Origin: Prevotella sp.
GTDB lineage: Bacteria; Bacteroidota; Bacteroidia; Bacteroidales; Bacteroidaceae
DNA length: 64,000 bases
Assembly: GCA_017548605.1 (NCBI GenBank)
Contig: JAFYZT010000027.1
Coordinates: 218,447 to 282,446, forward strand
Direction: 5' to 3'
In this document: positions 1 through 7,762 of the stretch, in pieces
How positions within the stretch are numbered: the first letter of the stretch is position 1
How the letters are laid out: every line of letters starts with the position of its first letter
The notes under the pieces: generated by a model
What the model was told of the DNA's origin: nothing
Seen by the model: only the letters and a program-made list of their open reading frames with translations
Database searches by the model: none
Position numbers and translations under genes: made by a program

Positions 1-1592
1 TTGCCCATGTCGAAAATAAATATCTCGCCGCCCTTGCCATGAGTTCCAGCTTCGAGCACCAGTTTGCAAGCCTCGGGGATGAGCATGAAGAAACGGATGA
101 TATTCGGGTCGGTAACAGTGACGGGACCGCCTGCCTTGATCTGTCGCTCAAAGAGAGGAATGACCGACCCATTGGACCCGAGTACATTTCCGAAACGTGT
201 GGTGACAAACTGCGTCACACCTTTCACCTTGCCGTCCTTGATGGCCTTGTCAAGACTTTGTACGTAGATTTCGCAGATGCGTTTCGAACAACCCATAACA
301 TTCGTCGGATTGACGGCCTTGTCGGTAGAAAGCATAACAAATTTCTTCACGCCATATTTCACCGACAAGTCAGCAATGACCTTGGTGCCATACACATTGT
401 TCTGTATGCTCTCGCTTGGATTGTTCTCCATCATCGGCACATGCTTGTAAGCTGCGGCATGGAACACATAGTCGGGCTGGAAATGCTGAAAGATGTTTTC
501 CATCCTATTCTTGTTTGATATACTGCCCACGATGGTCGTCGTCTTAATTTCCGGCCATTTGCGGGCCATCATCAAACGTATGTCGTGTTGAGGAGTCTCT
601 GCGATATCAATGAGCATCAGTTCCTTGGGGTGATAGTCGGATATCTGTCGTAGGATTTCGCTGCCAATGGAACCGGCCGAACCCGTAAGCAAAATCTTCT
701 TGCCCGTAAGCATCTCTCCCACCTTTTTCATGTCCACCTCGATAACATTGCGCGGCAATAGGTCCTCAATGCTAATCTCCTTAAGCTGCGTGCTGTCGAA
801 ATCACTGTCTTGCGACCACTCCTTCGTCTCAGCCGACATATAAATCTTGATGCCCGCCTCGATAAGCATGTCTTGCAGTTCCTGGTTGTTGCGGAACGTC
901 TCGTTCTGCAAAGGCGAAACAAGCACGGCACCGATGTTCATCTCCTTAAGGATATCGGGTAAACGGTTGTTTACGTCGTACACCTTCACCCCCATGAGTA
1001 TCTTGCCATGGAAAGAGTTGTCATGGCTGATGAATCCCTTGAGTTGGAACTTCGAGTTCTTGTCGTTGCGGATGTTCTTCGCCAATCCCACGCCACCATC
1101 TTTCACGCCGAAAATAAAGGTACGGATGCCCTTGTCGGAGCTGAAAACCACATCATACAGGGTTTTCACGAGCACCCTCATGGCCCACATAAGGATAGTG
1201 GCCACCACATACATGGCGATAATCTGCCGTCCCTGCAGCCTGACGAACCTCAAATCAAGATAATAAATGGGATAATGAACGATGAGAGCGATGATACATG
1301 ACAACCCCATAGCCAATCCCACACGTTGCAGGTCAACGAACGAAGAATATCTCAACACACCGGAATAAGTATGAAACACCCTGAATCCGATGATATTAAA
1401 TATCATATATACGAAGATAGTCTTCGACAGCAGGACGATGTTACCCAAGGTGACTGCGCCATTATAATAAAGCCAGAACACAAACAGTCCCGAGAAATAA
1501 CAGATAAGACAATCCATGATGAATACCAGCCAATAAGGCAAGGCATTCTTCGAGAAGTACCAGCTGAGCAGTTTATTAAGCAATCCTCTCAC
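1..1592 (-). CDS. Membrane nucleotide-sugar 4,6-dehydratase, PglF/WbpM/CapD type (3' end outside window)
   Basis: Predicted to convert UDP-GlcNAc to its 4-keto-6-deoxy form at the inner membrane for glycan synthesis. The reverse strand reads without a stop from position 1592 to the window edge, about 530 residues. The N-terminal part has four hydrophobic segments, a Rossmann-like cofactor region follows, and the C-terminal dehydratase domain carries the glycine motif TGSAGSIGSE, then LSTDKAVNPTNVMG and GCSKR. The Met...Lys pair in place of the Tyr...Lys of ordinary SDR enzymes is typical of large PglF/WbpM dehydratases. The start is GTG at 1592: an in-frame TAA lies just upstream, and AGAAG sits at ribosome-binding distance. 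It lies 27 bp after the aminotransferase gene and is probably co-transcribed with it. The family call is firm; the exact sugar is inferred. Confidence 0.88.
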   Translation of the reverse strand, partial: MRGLLNKLLSWYFSKNALPYWLVFIMDCLICYFSGLFVFWLYYNGAVTLGNIVLLSKTIFVYMIFNIIGFRVFHTYSGVLRYSSFVDLQRVGLAMGLSCIIALIVHYPIYYLDLRFVRLQGRQIIAMYVVATILMWAMRVLVKTLYDVVFSSDKGIRTFIFGVKDGGVGLAKNIRNDKNSKFQLKGFISHDNSFHGKILMGVKVYDVNNRLPDILKEMNIGAVLVSPLQNETFRNNQELQDMLIEAGIKIYMSAETKEWSQDSDFDSTQLKEISIEDLLPRNVIEVDMKKVGEMLTGKKILLTGSAGSIGSEILRQISDYHPKELMLIDIAETPQHDIRLMMARKWPEIKTTTIVGSISNKNRMENIFQHFQPDYVFHAAAYKHVPMMENNPSESIQNNVYGTKVIADLSVKYGVKKFVMLSTDKAVNPTNVMGCSKRICEIYVQSLDKAIKDGKVKGVTQFVTTRFGNVLGSNGSVIPLFERQIKAGGPVTVTDPNIIRFFMLIPEACKLVLEAGTHGKGGEIFIFDMG

Positions 1593-1619
1593 GATTCTTC
1601 TGCTTTAAGTCATCAATCT

Positions 1620-2747
1620 TTATTTCATAATAGCTCCGATGATTCGTTGGAACGCTTTGTCGTCAACCATCGGTCCAGAGGGCAGGCACAATCCCTGTTC
1701 GAAGAGCCGCTCCGACACGCCATTAACATAGGCTGGAGCATCTTTGTAGACGGGCTGTGAATGCATGGGTTTCCACAACGGTCGGCTCTCTATGCCATAA
1801 GAATCGAGTTTAATCCTCAATTCGTCGTAAGTGTATCCCGTTTTCTTCTCGTCCACAATGATGGTATTGAGCCAATAGTTCGACTCCATATAGTCTTCGG
1901 GGGCAAGGTGTACCCGTATGCCGTCGATGTCAGCAAGAGCCTGTTGGTAAGCCTTCGCCAGTTTCTGGTGATGACGGATATGCTCTTCAGCCACTGTCAT
2001 TTGTCCACGGCCGATACCGGCGCAGATATTACTCATGCGGTAGTTATAACCAATCTCTTTGTGCAAGTAATAAGGCATGTTTTCACGAGCCTGTGTAGCG
2101 TAGAACATGATTTTGCGTTTCACGTCCTCATTAGGACAGATAAGCGCACCGCCTCCACTGGTAGTAATCATCTTGTTGCCGTTGAAACTCATGATGCCAA
2201 ACTCGCCGAATGTGCCACACATCTGTCCTTTGTATTTAGAACCAAATCCCTCTGCAGCATCTTCAATCACGGGGATGTCGTACCTACGAGCCACTTCCAT
2301 AATCTCGTCGATATAGGCTGGCATGCCATAGAGGTAGACGGGTACGATGGCTTTGGGCTTCTTTCCCGTTTTCTTGATACGGTCTTTGATAGCGTCTTCC
2401 AACAGGTTCGGATCCATGTTCCAGGTTGCCTCTTCAGAGTCGACGAACACAGGTGTGGCACCTTGGTAGACAATGGGGTTGCACGAAGCCGCAAAGGTGA
2501 ATGACTGGCATATTACCTCATCACCCGGTTTGATACCTAAGTACACCATGGCCAGATGAACGGCAGCGGTACCGGCTGAGAGGGCTACCACTTGTTTTCC
2601 TTCACCCGCAAACTGTTCAAGATCTTTCTCAAAAGCATTGACATTCGGCCCGAGAGGCACCACCCAATTAGTGTCAAATGCCTCCTGGATATATTTCATT
2701 TCATTGCCGCTCATGTGAGCCAGGCACAGATAAATACGCTCTTCCAT
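1620..2747 (-). CDS. DegT/DnrJ/EryC1/StrS-family PLP sugar aminotransferase (PglE-like)
   Basis: Predicted PLP-dependent aminotransferase acting on a nucleotide-linked 4-keto sugar. It has 375 residues, the normal family length. Visible motifs are LSAGTAAVHLA near residue 56, the IEDAAEGFGS block near 161, and SFNGNKMITTSGGG, whose Lys192 should form the Schiff base with PLP. Directly downstream lies a PglF-like 4,6-dehydratase, so the pair could make UDP-4-amino-2,4,6-trideoxy-HexNAc, the precursor of bacillosamine-like sugars. The acetyltransferase that would finish bacillosamine is not in view. A good sigma-ABfr-type promoter precedes it, at 2790-2820. The family is certain; the substrate is inferred from context. 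Confidence 0.9.
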   Translation of the reverse strand: MEERIYLCLAHMSGNEMKYIQEAFDTNWVVPLGPNVNAFEKDLEQFAGEGKQVVALSAGTAAVHLAMVYLGIKPGDEVICQSFTFAASCNPIVYQGATPVFVDSEEATWNMDPNLLEDAIKDRIKKTGKKPKAIVPVYLYGMPAYIDEIMEVARRYDIPVIEDAAEGFGSKYKGQMCGTFGEFGIMSFNGNKMITTSGGGALICPNEDVKRKIMFYATQARENMPYYLHKEIGYNYRMSNICAGIGRGQMTVAEEHIRHHQKLAKAYQQALADIDGIRVHLAPEDYMESNYWLNTIIVDEKKTGYTYDELRIKLDSYGIESRPLWKPMHSQPVYKDAPAYVNGVSERLFEQGLCLPSGPMVDDKAFQRIIGAIMK

Positions 2748-2789
2748 CTATCGTTTACTTTTAACCGTAAAGTTTCATGTTTGCGGATG

Positions 2790-2820
2790 CAAAGGTACTG
2801 CAAACATCAGACATATCAAA
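2790..2820 (-). promoter_or_regulatory. Bacteroidota sigma-ABfr-type promoter for the aminotransferase/dehydratase pair
   Basis: On the minus strand TTTG (2817-2820) is followed after exactly 19 bases by TACCTTTG (2790-2797). This matches the known Bacteroidota consensus TTTG-N19-TAnnTTTG. It leaves a leader of roughly 35-40 bases before the ATG at 2747. Confidence 0.75.
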
Positions 2821-2908
2821 AAATAAACACAGTTTTGTGTTCTTTTTGCCGTTGTTCCATGGCTTTTACTCGCCCAAACTTTCTTTTTTACATCTTGTAT
2901 CTTCGTCC

Positions 2909-4330
2909 TCAACTATCCTCGTTTTCATCGTCACCCCGTTTTAATCTTTCCACGAATTCATCAATCTTGCGCAGTTCACGTGGTATACGTATATTCTGCG
3001 GGCAATGCGGCTCACACTGTCCGCACCCTATACAGTGGTCTGCTTGTCGAAGACGTGGCACCGAGCGGTCAAGTCCAATGAGATATTCACGGCGATAACG
3101 GTCGTAATTTTCATCACGACTGTCATTAGGTAACGTACCTTCGTTCTTGCATTTATTGTAATGGACGAAGATGGCCGGGATATCGATACCGTATGGACAG
3201 GGCATGCAGTATTTACAGTCATTGCAGGGAATGGTTTCCACGCCAACTATCTTTCTGGCTATCTCATAAAGAAAATCTTCATCCTCTTTGCTGACTGGTT
3301 TGAGGGGGCTATAGGAGAGCAGGTTATCCTTGAGGTGCTCCATATAGGTCATACCACTGAGCACAGTAAGCACTCCCTCCGGCGTTCCTGCATACCTGAA
3401 TGCCCATGAGGCCACGCTCTTTTCTGGGTCACGCGTTTTCAATTCCTTGACAAGGAACTGGGGTAAGTTAGACAACCGCCCACCAAGCAACGGTTCCATG
3501 ATGACCGCCGGTATGCCTCGCTTTTCCAGTTCTGCATAGAGATATCTGGCATCGGTGTTACTGTCATTGATTTCATTGGCATAGTCCCAGTCAAGGTAGT
3601 TCAGTTCTATCTGCACAAAGTCCCATTTATACTTGTCGTGCTGTGAGAGCAGATAGTCGAACACTTCAATGGCTCCATGGTATGAAAAGCCGAGATTTCT
3701 TATTTTTCCTTTTTTACGTTCTTCGACCAAAAAGTCGAGCATACCATTGTCAATATAACGACGATTCAGGTCATCCATCCCACTTCCTCCGATGGCATGA
3801 AGGAGATAGTAGTCAATATAATCCACCTGTAGTTCCTTGAAGGAATTGTGATACATCTCCATCGAACCTTCACGAGTCTGTGTCGCAGGATTAAAGTTCG
3901 ACAATTTAGTAGCCACAAAGAACTTGTTGCGTGGATACTTGTGTAATGCAATACCGGTGGATTTTTCCGACTGGCCCTGACAATAAGCCGGTGACGTGTC
4001 AAAATAGTTCACACCATGCTCAATGGCATAATCTACCAGGCGGTTTACCTGCTCTTGGTCGATTTCCTCCTTACCTTCTCGCGCCGAAGCGCCGCCCACT
4101 GTGGGCAGACGCATCATGCCATAGCCTAGGAGCGACACCTTGTCACCAGTGACTGGATTGGTGCGAAAGGTCATCTTGTCCTTAGGCGGTTCCACCTGAT
4201 TAACGTATTCGTTTCCAATGGCTGATTCTTCTCTCTTGTCTTTACATGCCGTTAGCAGTGCCGATGAAGCCACTGTTCCTGCTCCCAGCATCTGGAGAAA
4301 TCGCCTGCGGTTTATATGTTTCTTGCTCAT
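2909..4330 (-). CDS. Tat-exported aldo/keto reductase with C-terminal 2x[4Fe-4S] ferredoxin domain
   Basis: Aldo/keto reductase of the iron-sulfur COG1453 type, 473 residues. The N-terminus shows a twin-arginine motif, NRRRFLQML, followed by a hydrophobic stretch and lipobox LLTAC, so it is a likely Tat-exported lipoprotein. The reductase barrel follows, with the catalytic tetrad visible: Asp and Tyr in YFDTSPAY, Lys in VATKLS, His in YYLLHAIGG. The C-terminus holds two cysteine clusters, CNDCKYCMPCP and CIGCGQCEPHCP. It is the last gene of the tatA-tatC-FeS operon, 55 bp after the iron-sulfur gene, which supports Tat export. NADPH should be unavailable outside the cytoplasm, so the clusters may deliver electrons instead; that is inference. 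Substrate unknown. Confidence 0.88.
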   Translation of the reverse strand: MSKKHINRRRFLQMLGAGTVASSALLTACKDKREESAIGNEYVNQVEPPKDKMTFRTNPVTGDKVSLLGYGMMRLPTVGGASAREGKEEIDQEQVNRLVDYAIEHGVNYFDTSPAYCQGQSEKSTGIALHKYPRNKFFVATKLSNFNPATQTREGSMEMYHNSFKELQVDYIDYYLLHAIGGSGMDDLNRRYIDNGMLDFLVEERKKGKIRNLGFSYHGAIEVFDYLLSQHDKYKWDFVQIELNYLDWDYANEINDSNTDARYLYAELEKRGIPAVIMEPLLGGRLSNLPQFLVKELKTRDPEKSVASWAFRYAGTPEGVLTVLSGMTYMEHLKDNLLSYSPLKPVSKEDEDFLYEIARKIVGVETIPCNDCKYCMPCPYGIDIPAIFVHYNKCKNEGTLPNDSRDENYDRYRREYLIGLDRSVPRLRQADHCIGCGQCEPHCPQNIRIPRELRKIDEFVERLKRGDDENEDS

Positions 4331-4385
4331 AAATGATCAATAGTTAAATATTAGCTCCCACCCATGGTAAGGAGTGGGGTGGAAT

Positions 4386-5894
4386 TTATATGGTTCTATG
4401 TACCTCGTGCCCCTCTACGATAATAGCAGAGAATGGACGGGCAGGACAAAGGTTTTCACAGGCTCCGCAACCGATACATTTCTCGGTGTTTACAGCAGGG
4501 ACCATGAACGACTCTTCGTCGTTGGGATCCGACGGCACCATCTCGATAGCTCCCGTAGGACAATGGCGGGAGCAATTGTCACAGTCGATGCTATCGGTAA
4601 TGTTTACACAATTTTTATGAATAGGAACAGCATGACCAATTTGTATCGCTGACTTCTCTGCCCGAGTAATGGGTTGTATGGCTCCAGTAGGACAGACCTC
4701 TGCACAGTCGACACACTCAGGACGGCAATAGCCACGTTCAAACGACATAATCGGTTGCATAAGTGTGGAAAGGTTCGCCGAGGGTCGCAACACCTGGTTG
4801 GGACATTTCGACACACACAGTTGACAAGCCGTACAACGACGCGCCATATTATTGGCACTCAACGAACCGGGAGGGGTTATAGGCGTCTGACGTTCAGGAG
4901 CTACTTTCTCTTCAATGACAGCCAGACCACCATCCACCTTTTTCTTTTCCTGGGCCAAGGCAGCGGTCGTAGCCGCGGCTGTGGCCAGAAGGAAAGCGCG
5001 GCGCCCCTCACACACATTCTTCTCCTGCCCTGCATCTATGGCGGAGTCTGTTTCTGTTTTTTTCTTCCTTGGCATGAGGGGACCGGGAGCATAGCTCAAA
5101 GCACCGAACTTACATTGGTCTATACAATTGCCACACACCACGCAGCGCGAATAGTCAACAGTCATCGTCTTATAGTCGATGCACGATGCCTTGCAGTTTT
5201 TCGAGCACAGGCTGCACTGCTTGCATTTATCCTCTACAAACCGTACCTTGAACCACGAGAACCGGGCAAAGAAGCCCAACACCGTGCCCACCGGACAAAT
5301 GGTGTTGCACCATGTGCGACCATGCCGCCACGCCAAGTAACCGATGACCAGAAAGGTGACTGCGGCGATGCCAAAGGTTGTCAGGCTCTTTATCCACACA
5401 TCTACATGATAGAACGTGTAGCTGTCCATCCGTTCTGCGATGCCGGCTAACACATTGTTGCCCAACATCCACAAAGGTTGGAAAAGGTTCTGAACCATTC
5501 GTCCGAAAGTGCTGTAGGGAGCCAGTAATGCCACCAATGCTCCCACACCTGCAATGATGGCCACTACCAACACCGCTAACATCAGATAGCGCAACCACGA
5601 CATGGCAGGAGAATAGGAATACCTGTTTTTCTTACGTTTGCCATGAATCCATGCCACGATGTCTTGAAATACTCCCAGTGGACAAATGACCGAGCAATAG
5701 ATACGTCCGAACACCAATGTCAGTATGACAAGTACGACTATCACCACCACATTCACGGCGAGCACAGCAGGTAAGAACTGTACCTTGGCCATCCATCCCA
5801 GCCAGGTATGGAGGGCTCCCGTGAAGTCAAGCAGCAGTAGTGTTATCAAAGTAAAAAACACAACCGCCAATAATCTTCTTGTTTTCTTTAGCAT
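4386..5894 (-). CDS. NapH-NapG-like polytopic iron-sulfur fusion with internal twin-arginine segment
   Basis: Predicted quinol-linked electron-transfer membrane protein, 502 residues from ATG 5894. The frame runs further upstream, but that part overlaps tatC and looks non-native. Residues 1-220 resemble NapH: several membrane spans and two CxxxCP motifs (YCSVICP, WCNTICP). Residues 224-265 carry two [4Fe-4S] clusters (CKQCSLCSKNC, CVVCGNCIDQC). A twin-arginine motif, GRRAFLL, then sits at residues 298-303, leading into a short hydrophobic alanine-rich segment. The rest resembles NapG, with four further cluster motifs (CTACQLC, CVDCAEVCP, CDNCSRHCP, CIGCGACENLCP). This arrangement implies that the C-terminal ferredoxin half is moved out by the Tat system encoded just upstream. 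Likely partner: the downstream aldo/keto reductase. Confidence 0.85.
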   Translation of the reverse strand: MLKKTRRLLAVVFFTLITLLLLDFTGALHTWLGWMAKVQFLPAVLAVNVVVIVVLVILTLVFGRIYCSVICPLGVFQDIVAWIHGKRKKNRYSYSPAMSWLRYLMLAVLVVAIIAGVGALVALLAPYSTFGRMVQNLFQPLWMLGNNVLAGIAERMDSYTFYHVDVWIKSLTTFGIAAVTFLVIGYLAWRHGRTWCNTICPVGTVLGFFARFSWFKVRFVEDKCKQCSLCSKNCKASCIDYKTMTVDYSRCVVCGNCIDQCKFGALSYAPGPLMPRKKKTETDSAIDAGQEKNVCEGRRAFLLATAAATTAALAQEKKKVDGGLAVIEEKVAPERQTPITPPGSLSANNMARRCTACQLCVSKCPNQVLRPSANLSTLMQPIMSFERGYCRPECVDCAEVCPTGAIQPITRAEKSAIQIGHAVPIHKNCVNITDSIDCDNCSRHCPTGAIEMVPSDPNDEESFMVPAVNTEKCIGCGACENLCPARPFSAIIVEGHEVHRTI

Positions 5895-5929
5895 AGAATT
5901 GTTGGATTTATTTAGAGTGTAATTAATTG

Positions 5930-6670
5930 TTACTTCACTACAAAGATGCTCACTTCGTAGAGCAACCAGATAGGCAACGAGACGACAACAAGTGTGAACA
6001 TGTCGACCGTAGGAGTGATGATGGCCGCAGCAATGAGAATCACCACTATTGCATGACGACGATATTTCCTCATCATCGAGGCCGTGAGAATGCCCATCTT
6101 TCCCAAGCAAGCACAAAGCACAGGTAGTTCAAACACCACGCCAAGCACAATAGCCATCATAAAGAACGCATCCATATATGATTGAAGGGTGAGCATGTTG
6201 GCCACCTCTTCACTCACCTGATAGGTACCCAGAAACCGCACCGTGAACGGGAAAACCAAGAAATAATTCACCAAGGTGCCCAAAATGAACATTACATATG
6301 TCCACCCTAACGCCCTAACGGCATACTTCTTCTCTTTTTCATAGAGAGCAGGCGACACGAAGCCGAAAAGTTGGTATAGCACAAAAGGAGATGCCACCAG
6401 CAAACCAGCATACAGCGCTGTCTTAAGATGGGTCATGAACTGTTCAGCCAACTGCGTGTTTACCAACTGCAAAGAGAAAGGCTCCGCACCCATCCACTGA
6501 TAAGTAATGAAGTCGCTCTTTGCGGGGGCCAGCACAATGTAGAACAGCCCTTCCTTCCACATAAAGGCCACACAGGCCAAGACAACCACCACAGCCACAA
6601 TCCTGACTATCACCCATCGCAAAGCCTCAAGGTGATCCCAGAAAGAGCCCATTTGGCTATCTTTGTCCAT
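5930..6670 (-). CDS. tatC: Sec-independent protein translocase TatC
   Basis: Core receptor of the twin-arginine translocase in the inner membrane, 246 residues, the usual size. The N-terminus SFWDHLEALRWVI is the conserved cytoplasmic TatC motif. Six hydrophobic spans follow, with SPFVLYQLFGFVSPALYEKEKKY in the conserved loop (cited here only as family context) and the FELPVL motif. The start lies 3 bp after tatA, indicating coupling. Downstream genes encode two iron-sulfur proteins with twin-arginine motifs, so this appears to be a translocase packaged with its clients. Confidence 0.96.
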   Translation of the reverse strand: MDKDSQMGSFWDHLEALRWVIVRIVAVVVVLACVAFMWKEGLFYIVLAPAKSDFITYQWMGAEPFSLQLVNTQLAEQFMTHLKTALYAGLLVASPFVLYQLFGFVSPALYEKEKKYAVRALGWTYVMFILGTLVNYFLVFPFTVRFLGTYQVSEEVANMLTLQSYMDAFFMMAIVLGVVFELPVLCACLGKMGILTASMMRKYRRHAIVVILIAAAIITPTVDMFTLVVVSLPIWLLYEVSIFVVK

Positions 6671-6673
6671 GAA

Positions 6674-6898
6674 TCAGTCTTTCGGTTTTTCTGGTTCGCT
6701 TTCTTTTTTTTCTTCTTTCGCCGGTTGGTCCTTATCAAGTTCCAAATCGTTCATACCCTCCTTGAAACTCCTCACGCCCTTGCCCAGGCCCTTCATCATT
6801 TCAGGGATTTTCTTTCCACCAAACAGAAGGAGGATAACCAAGGCAATGAGGACGATTTCCGGCATTCCCAATGAAAACAGCAGCATATTGTCAATCAT
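6674..6898 (-). CDS. tatA: Twin-arginine translocase subunit TatA/TatE type
   Basis: Pore-forming Tat subunit, 74 residues. It has one N-terminal membrane span ([21 protein letters not shown]), the FGGKKIPE hinge motif and an amphipathic helix containing [15 protein letters not shown], followed by a charged lysine/glutamate tail. No separate TatB is present, so a two-component TatAC system is likely here. First gene of the tatA-tatC-FeS-aldo/keto reductase operon, with a promoter at 6937-6968. Confidence 0.95.
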   Translation of the reverse strand: MIDNMLLFSLGMPEIVLIALVILLLFGGKKIPEMMKGLGKGVRSFKEGMNDLELDKDQPAKEEKKESEPEKPKD

Positions 6899-6936
6899 AA
6901 TGAAATTTTATAACTTCCCTAATAAATATTATCTTG

Positions 6937-6968
6937 CAAAAATAAGGAAAAAAACAGACAATTCCAAA
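6937..6968 (-). promoter_or_regulatory. Sigma-ABfr-type promoter of the tatAC operon
   Basis: On the minus strand TTTG (6965-6968) is separated by 20 bases from TATTTTTG (6937-6944), close to the TTTG-N19-TAnnTTTG consensus. The tatA ATG lies about 39 bases downstream. Confidence 0.65.
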
Positions 6969-7024
6969 TTTCAAGTAGGAAAAGTAAGATGTTACGTATT
7001 TTTTCCGTACCTTAGCCGCCGCTT

Positions 7025-7666
7025 ATGAGTATCAATTATACCCACAAAGAAGAGCTTTGGAACACCTGGTCACACGCCCTAGGCATAGCCGGCGGGGCGG
7101 TTATCGGCACCATTTTCATCTGCAAAGCCATCAACAAGAGTGATGGACTTGGGCTTTTCAGCATTATCCTCTATCTTTTGGGCATGTTGGGGTCGTATGT
7201 TACCTCTACCACTTATCACGCGCTGTCTTCTACATCTGCACACAAGGAACCATGGCGCAAATGGGATCATGCTGCCATCTACTGGCACATTGCAGGTAGC
7301 TATTCACCAATAACATTGATAGCCTTGCGCAATCATTCATATTGGGGTTGGTCACTCTTTACGTTTGTCTGGCTGTGTGCCATAGTGGGCACTTCACTCA
7401 GTTTATGGAGGCTAAAAGAACATTCCAACCTTGAGACATGTTGTTTTGTGGGAATGGGACTGAGTGTATTGGTGGCATTCAAGCCATTGATGGAGGCCGT
7501 GAGTACTCCCACGCTGGCCTGGATTATCGCTGAAGGTGTCTGTTATATCACGGGAGCCGTGTTTTATAGCCTTCGTCGTCATCATAATACCCATACCATC
7601 TTCCATTTCTTCGTATTGGCCGGCACCGCCTGCCACATCGTAGCAGTATGGAAGATTCTTGGCTGA
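7025..7666 (+). CDS. PAQR/hemolysin III family seven-helix membrane protein (YqfA-like)
   Basis: Integral membrane protein of the PAQR/hemolysin III family, 213 residues with about seven hydrophobic segments. Motifs are NTWSHALG near the N-terminus, TSTTYHAL followed by WDHAAIYWHIAGSY, and a terminal His region near FHFFVLAGTACHI. These conserved Ser/Asp/His residues are thought to bind zinc in PAQR hydrolases. The bacterial role is poorly defined (membrane lipid homeostasis in some species). Monocistronic on the plus strand, divergent from tatA. A TACCTTAG sequence just upstream is an imperfect promoter -7 element. Confidence 0.9.
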   Translation: MSINYTHKEELWNTWSHALGIAGGAVIGTIFICKAINKSDGLGLFSIILYLLGMLGSYVTSTTYHALSSTSAHKEPWRKWDHAAIYWHIAGSYSPITLIALRNHSYWGWSLFTFVWLCAIVGTSLSLWRLKEHSNLETCCFVGMGLSVLVAFKPLMEAVSTPTLAWIIAEGVCYITGAVFYSLRRHHNTHTIFHFFVLAGTACHIVAVWKILG

Positions 7667-7762
7667 AAGTCATCACCACACTTTTTTCCAAACAAACACT
7701 CATGGTTTCAAATATTCTTTGTACCTTCGCAGCATGAAAGCATGAATTGCTATTCTTAGACT

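Noticed and set aside
1761-2504. Plus-strand open frame inside the aminotransferase gene
   Set aside because: The opposite strand has a full-length family match with catalytic lysine; this frame has no recognisable domain.
4674-5450. Plus-strand open frame inside the iron-sulfur fusion gene
   Set aside because: Antisense to cysteine cluster motifs; no domain features.
5895-6116. N-terminal extension of the iron-sulfur fusion
   Set aside because: His/Cys/Ser-rich sequence that is antiphase to tatC; the membrane protein begins naturally at ATG 5894.
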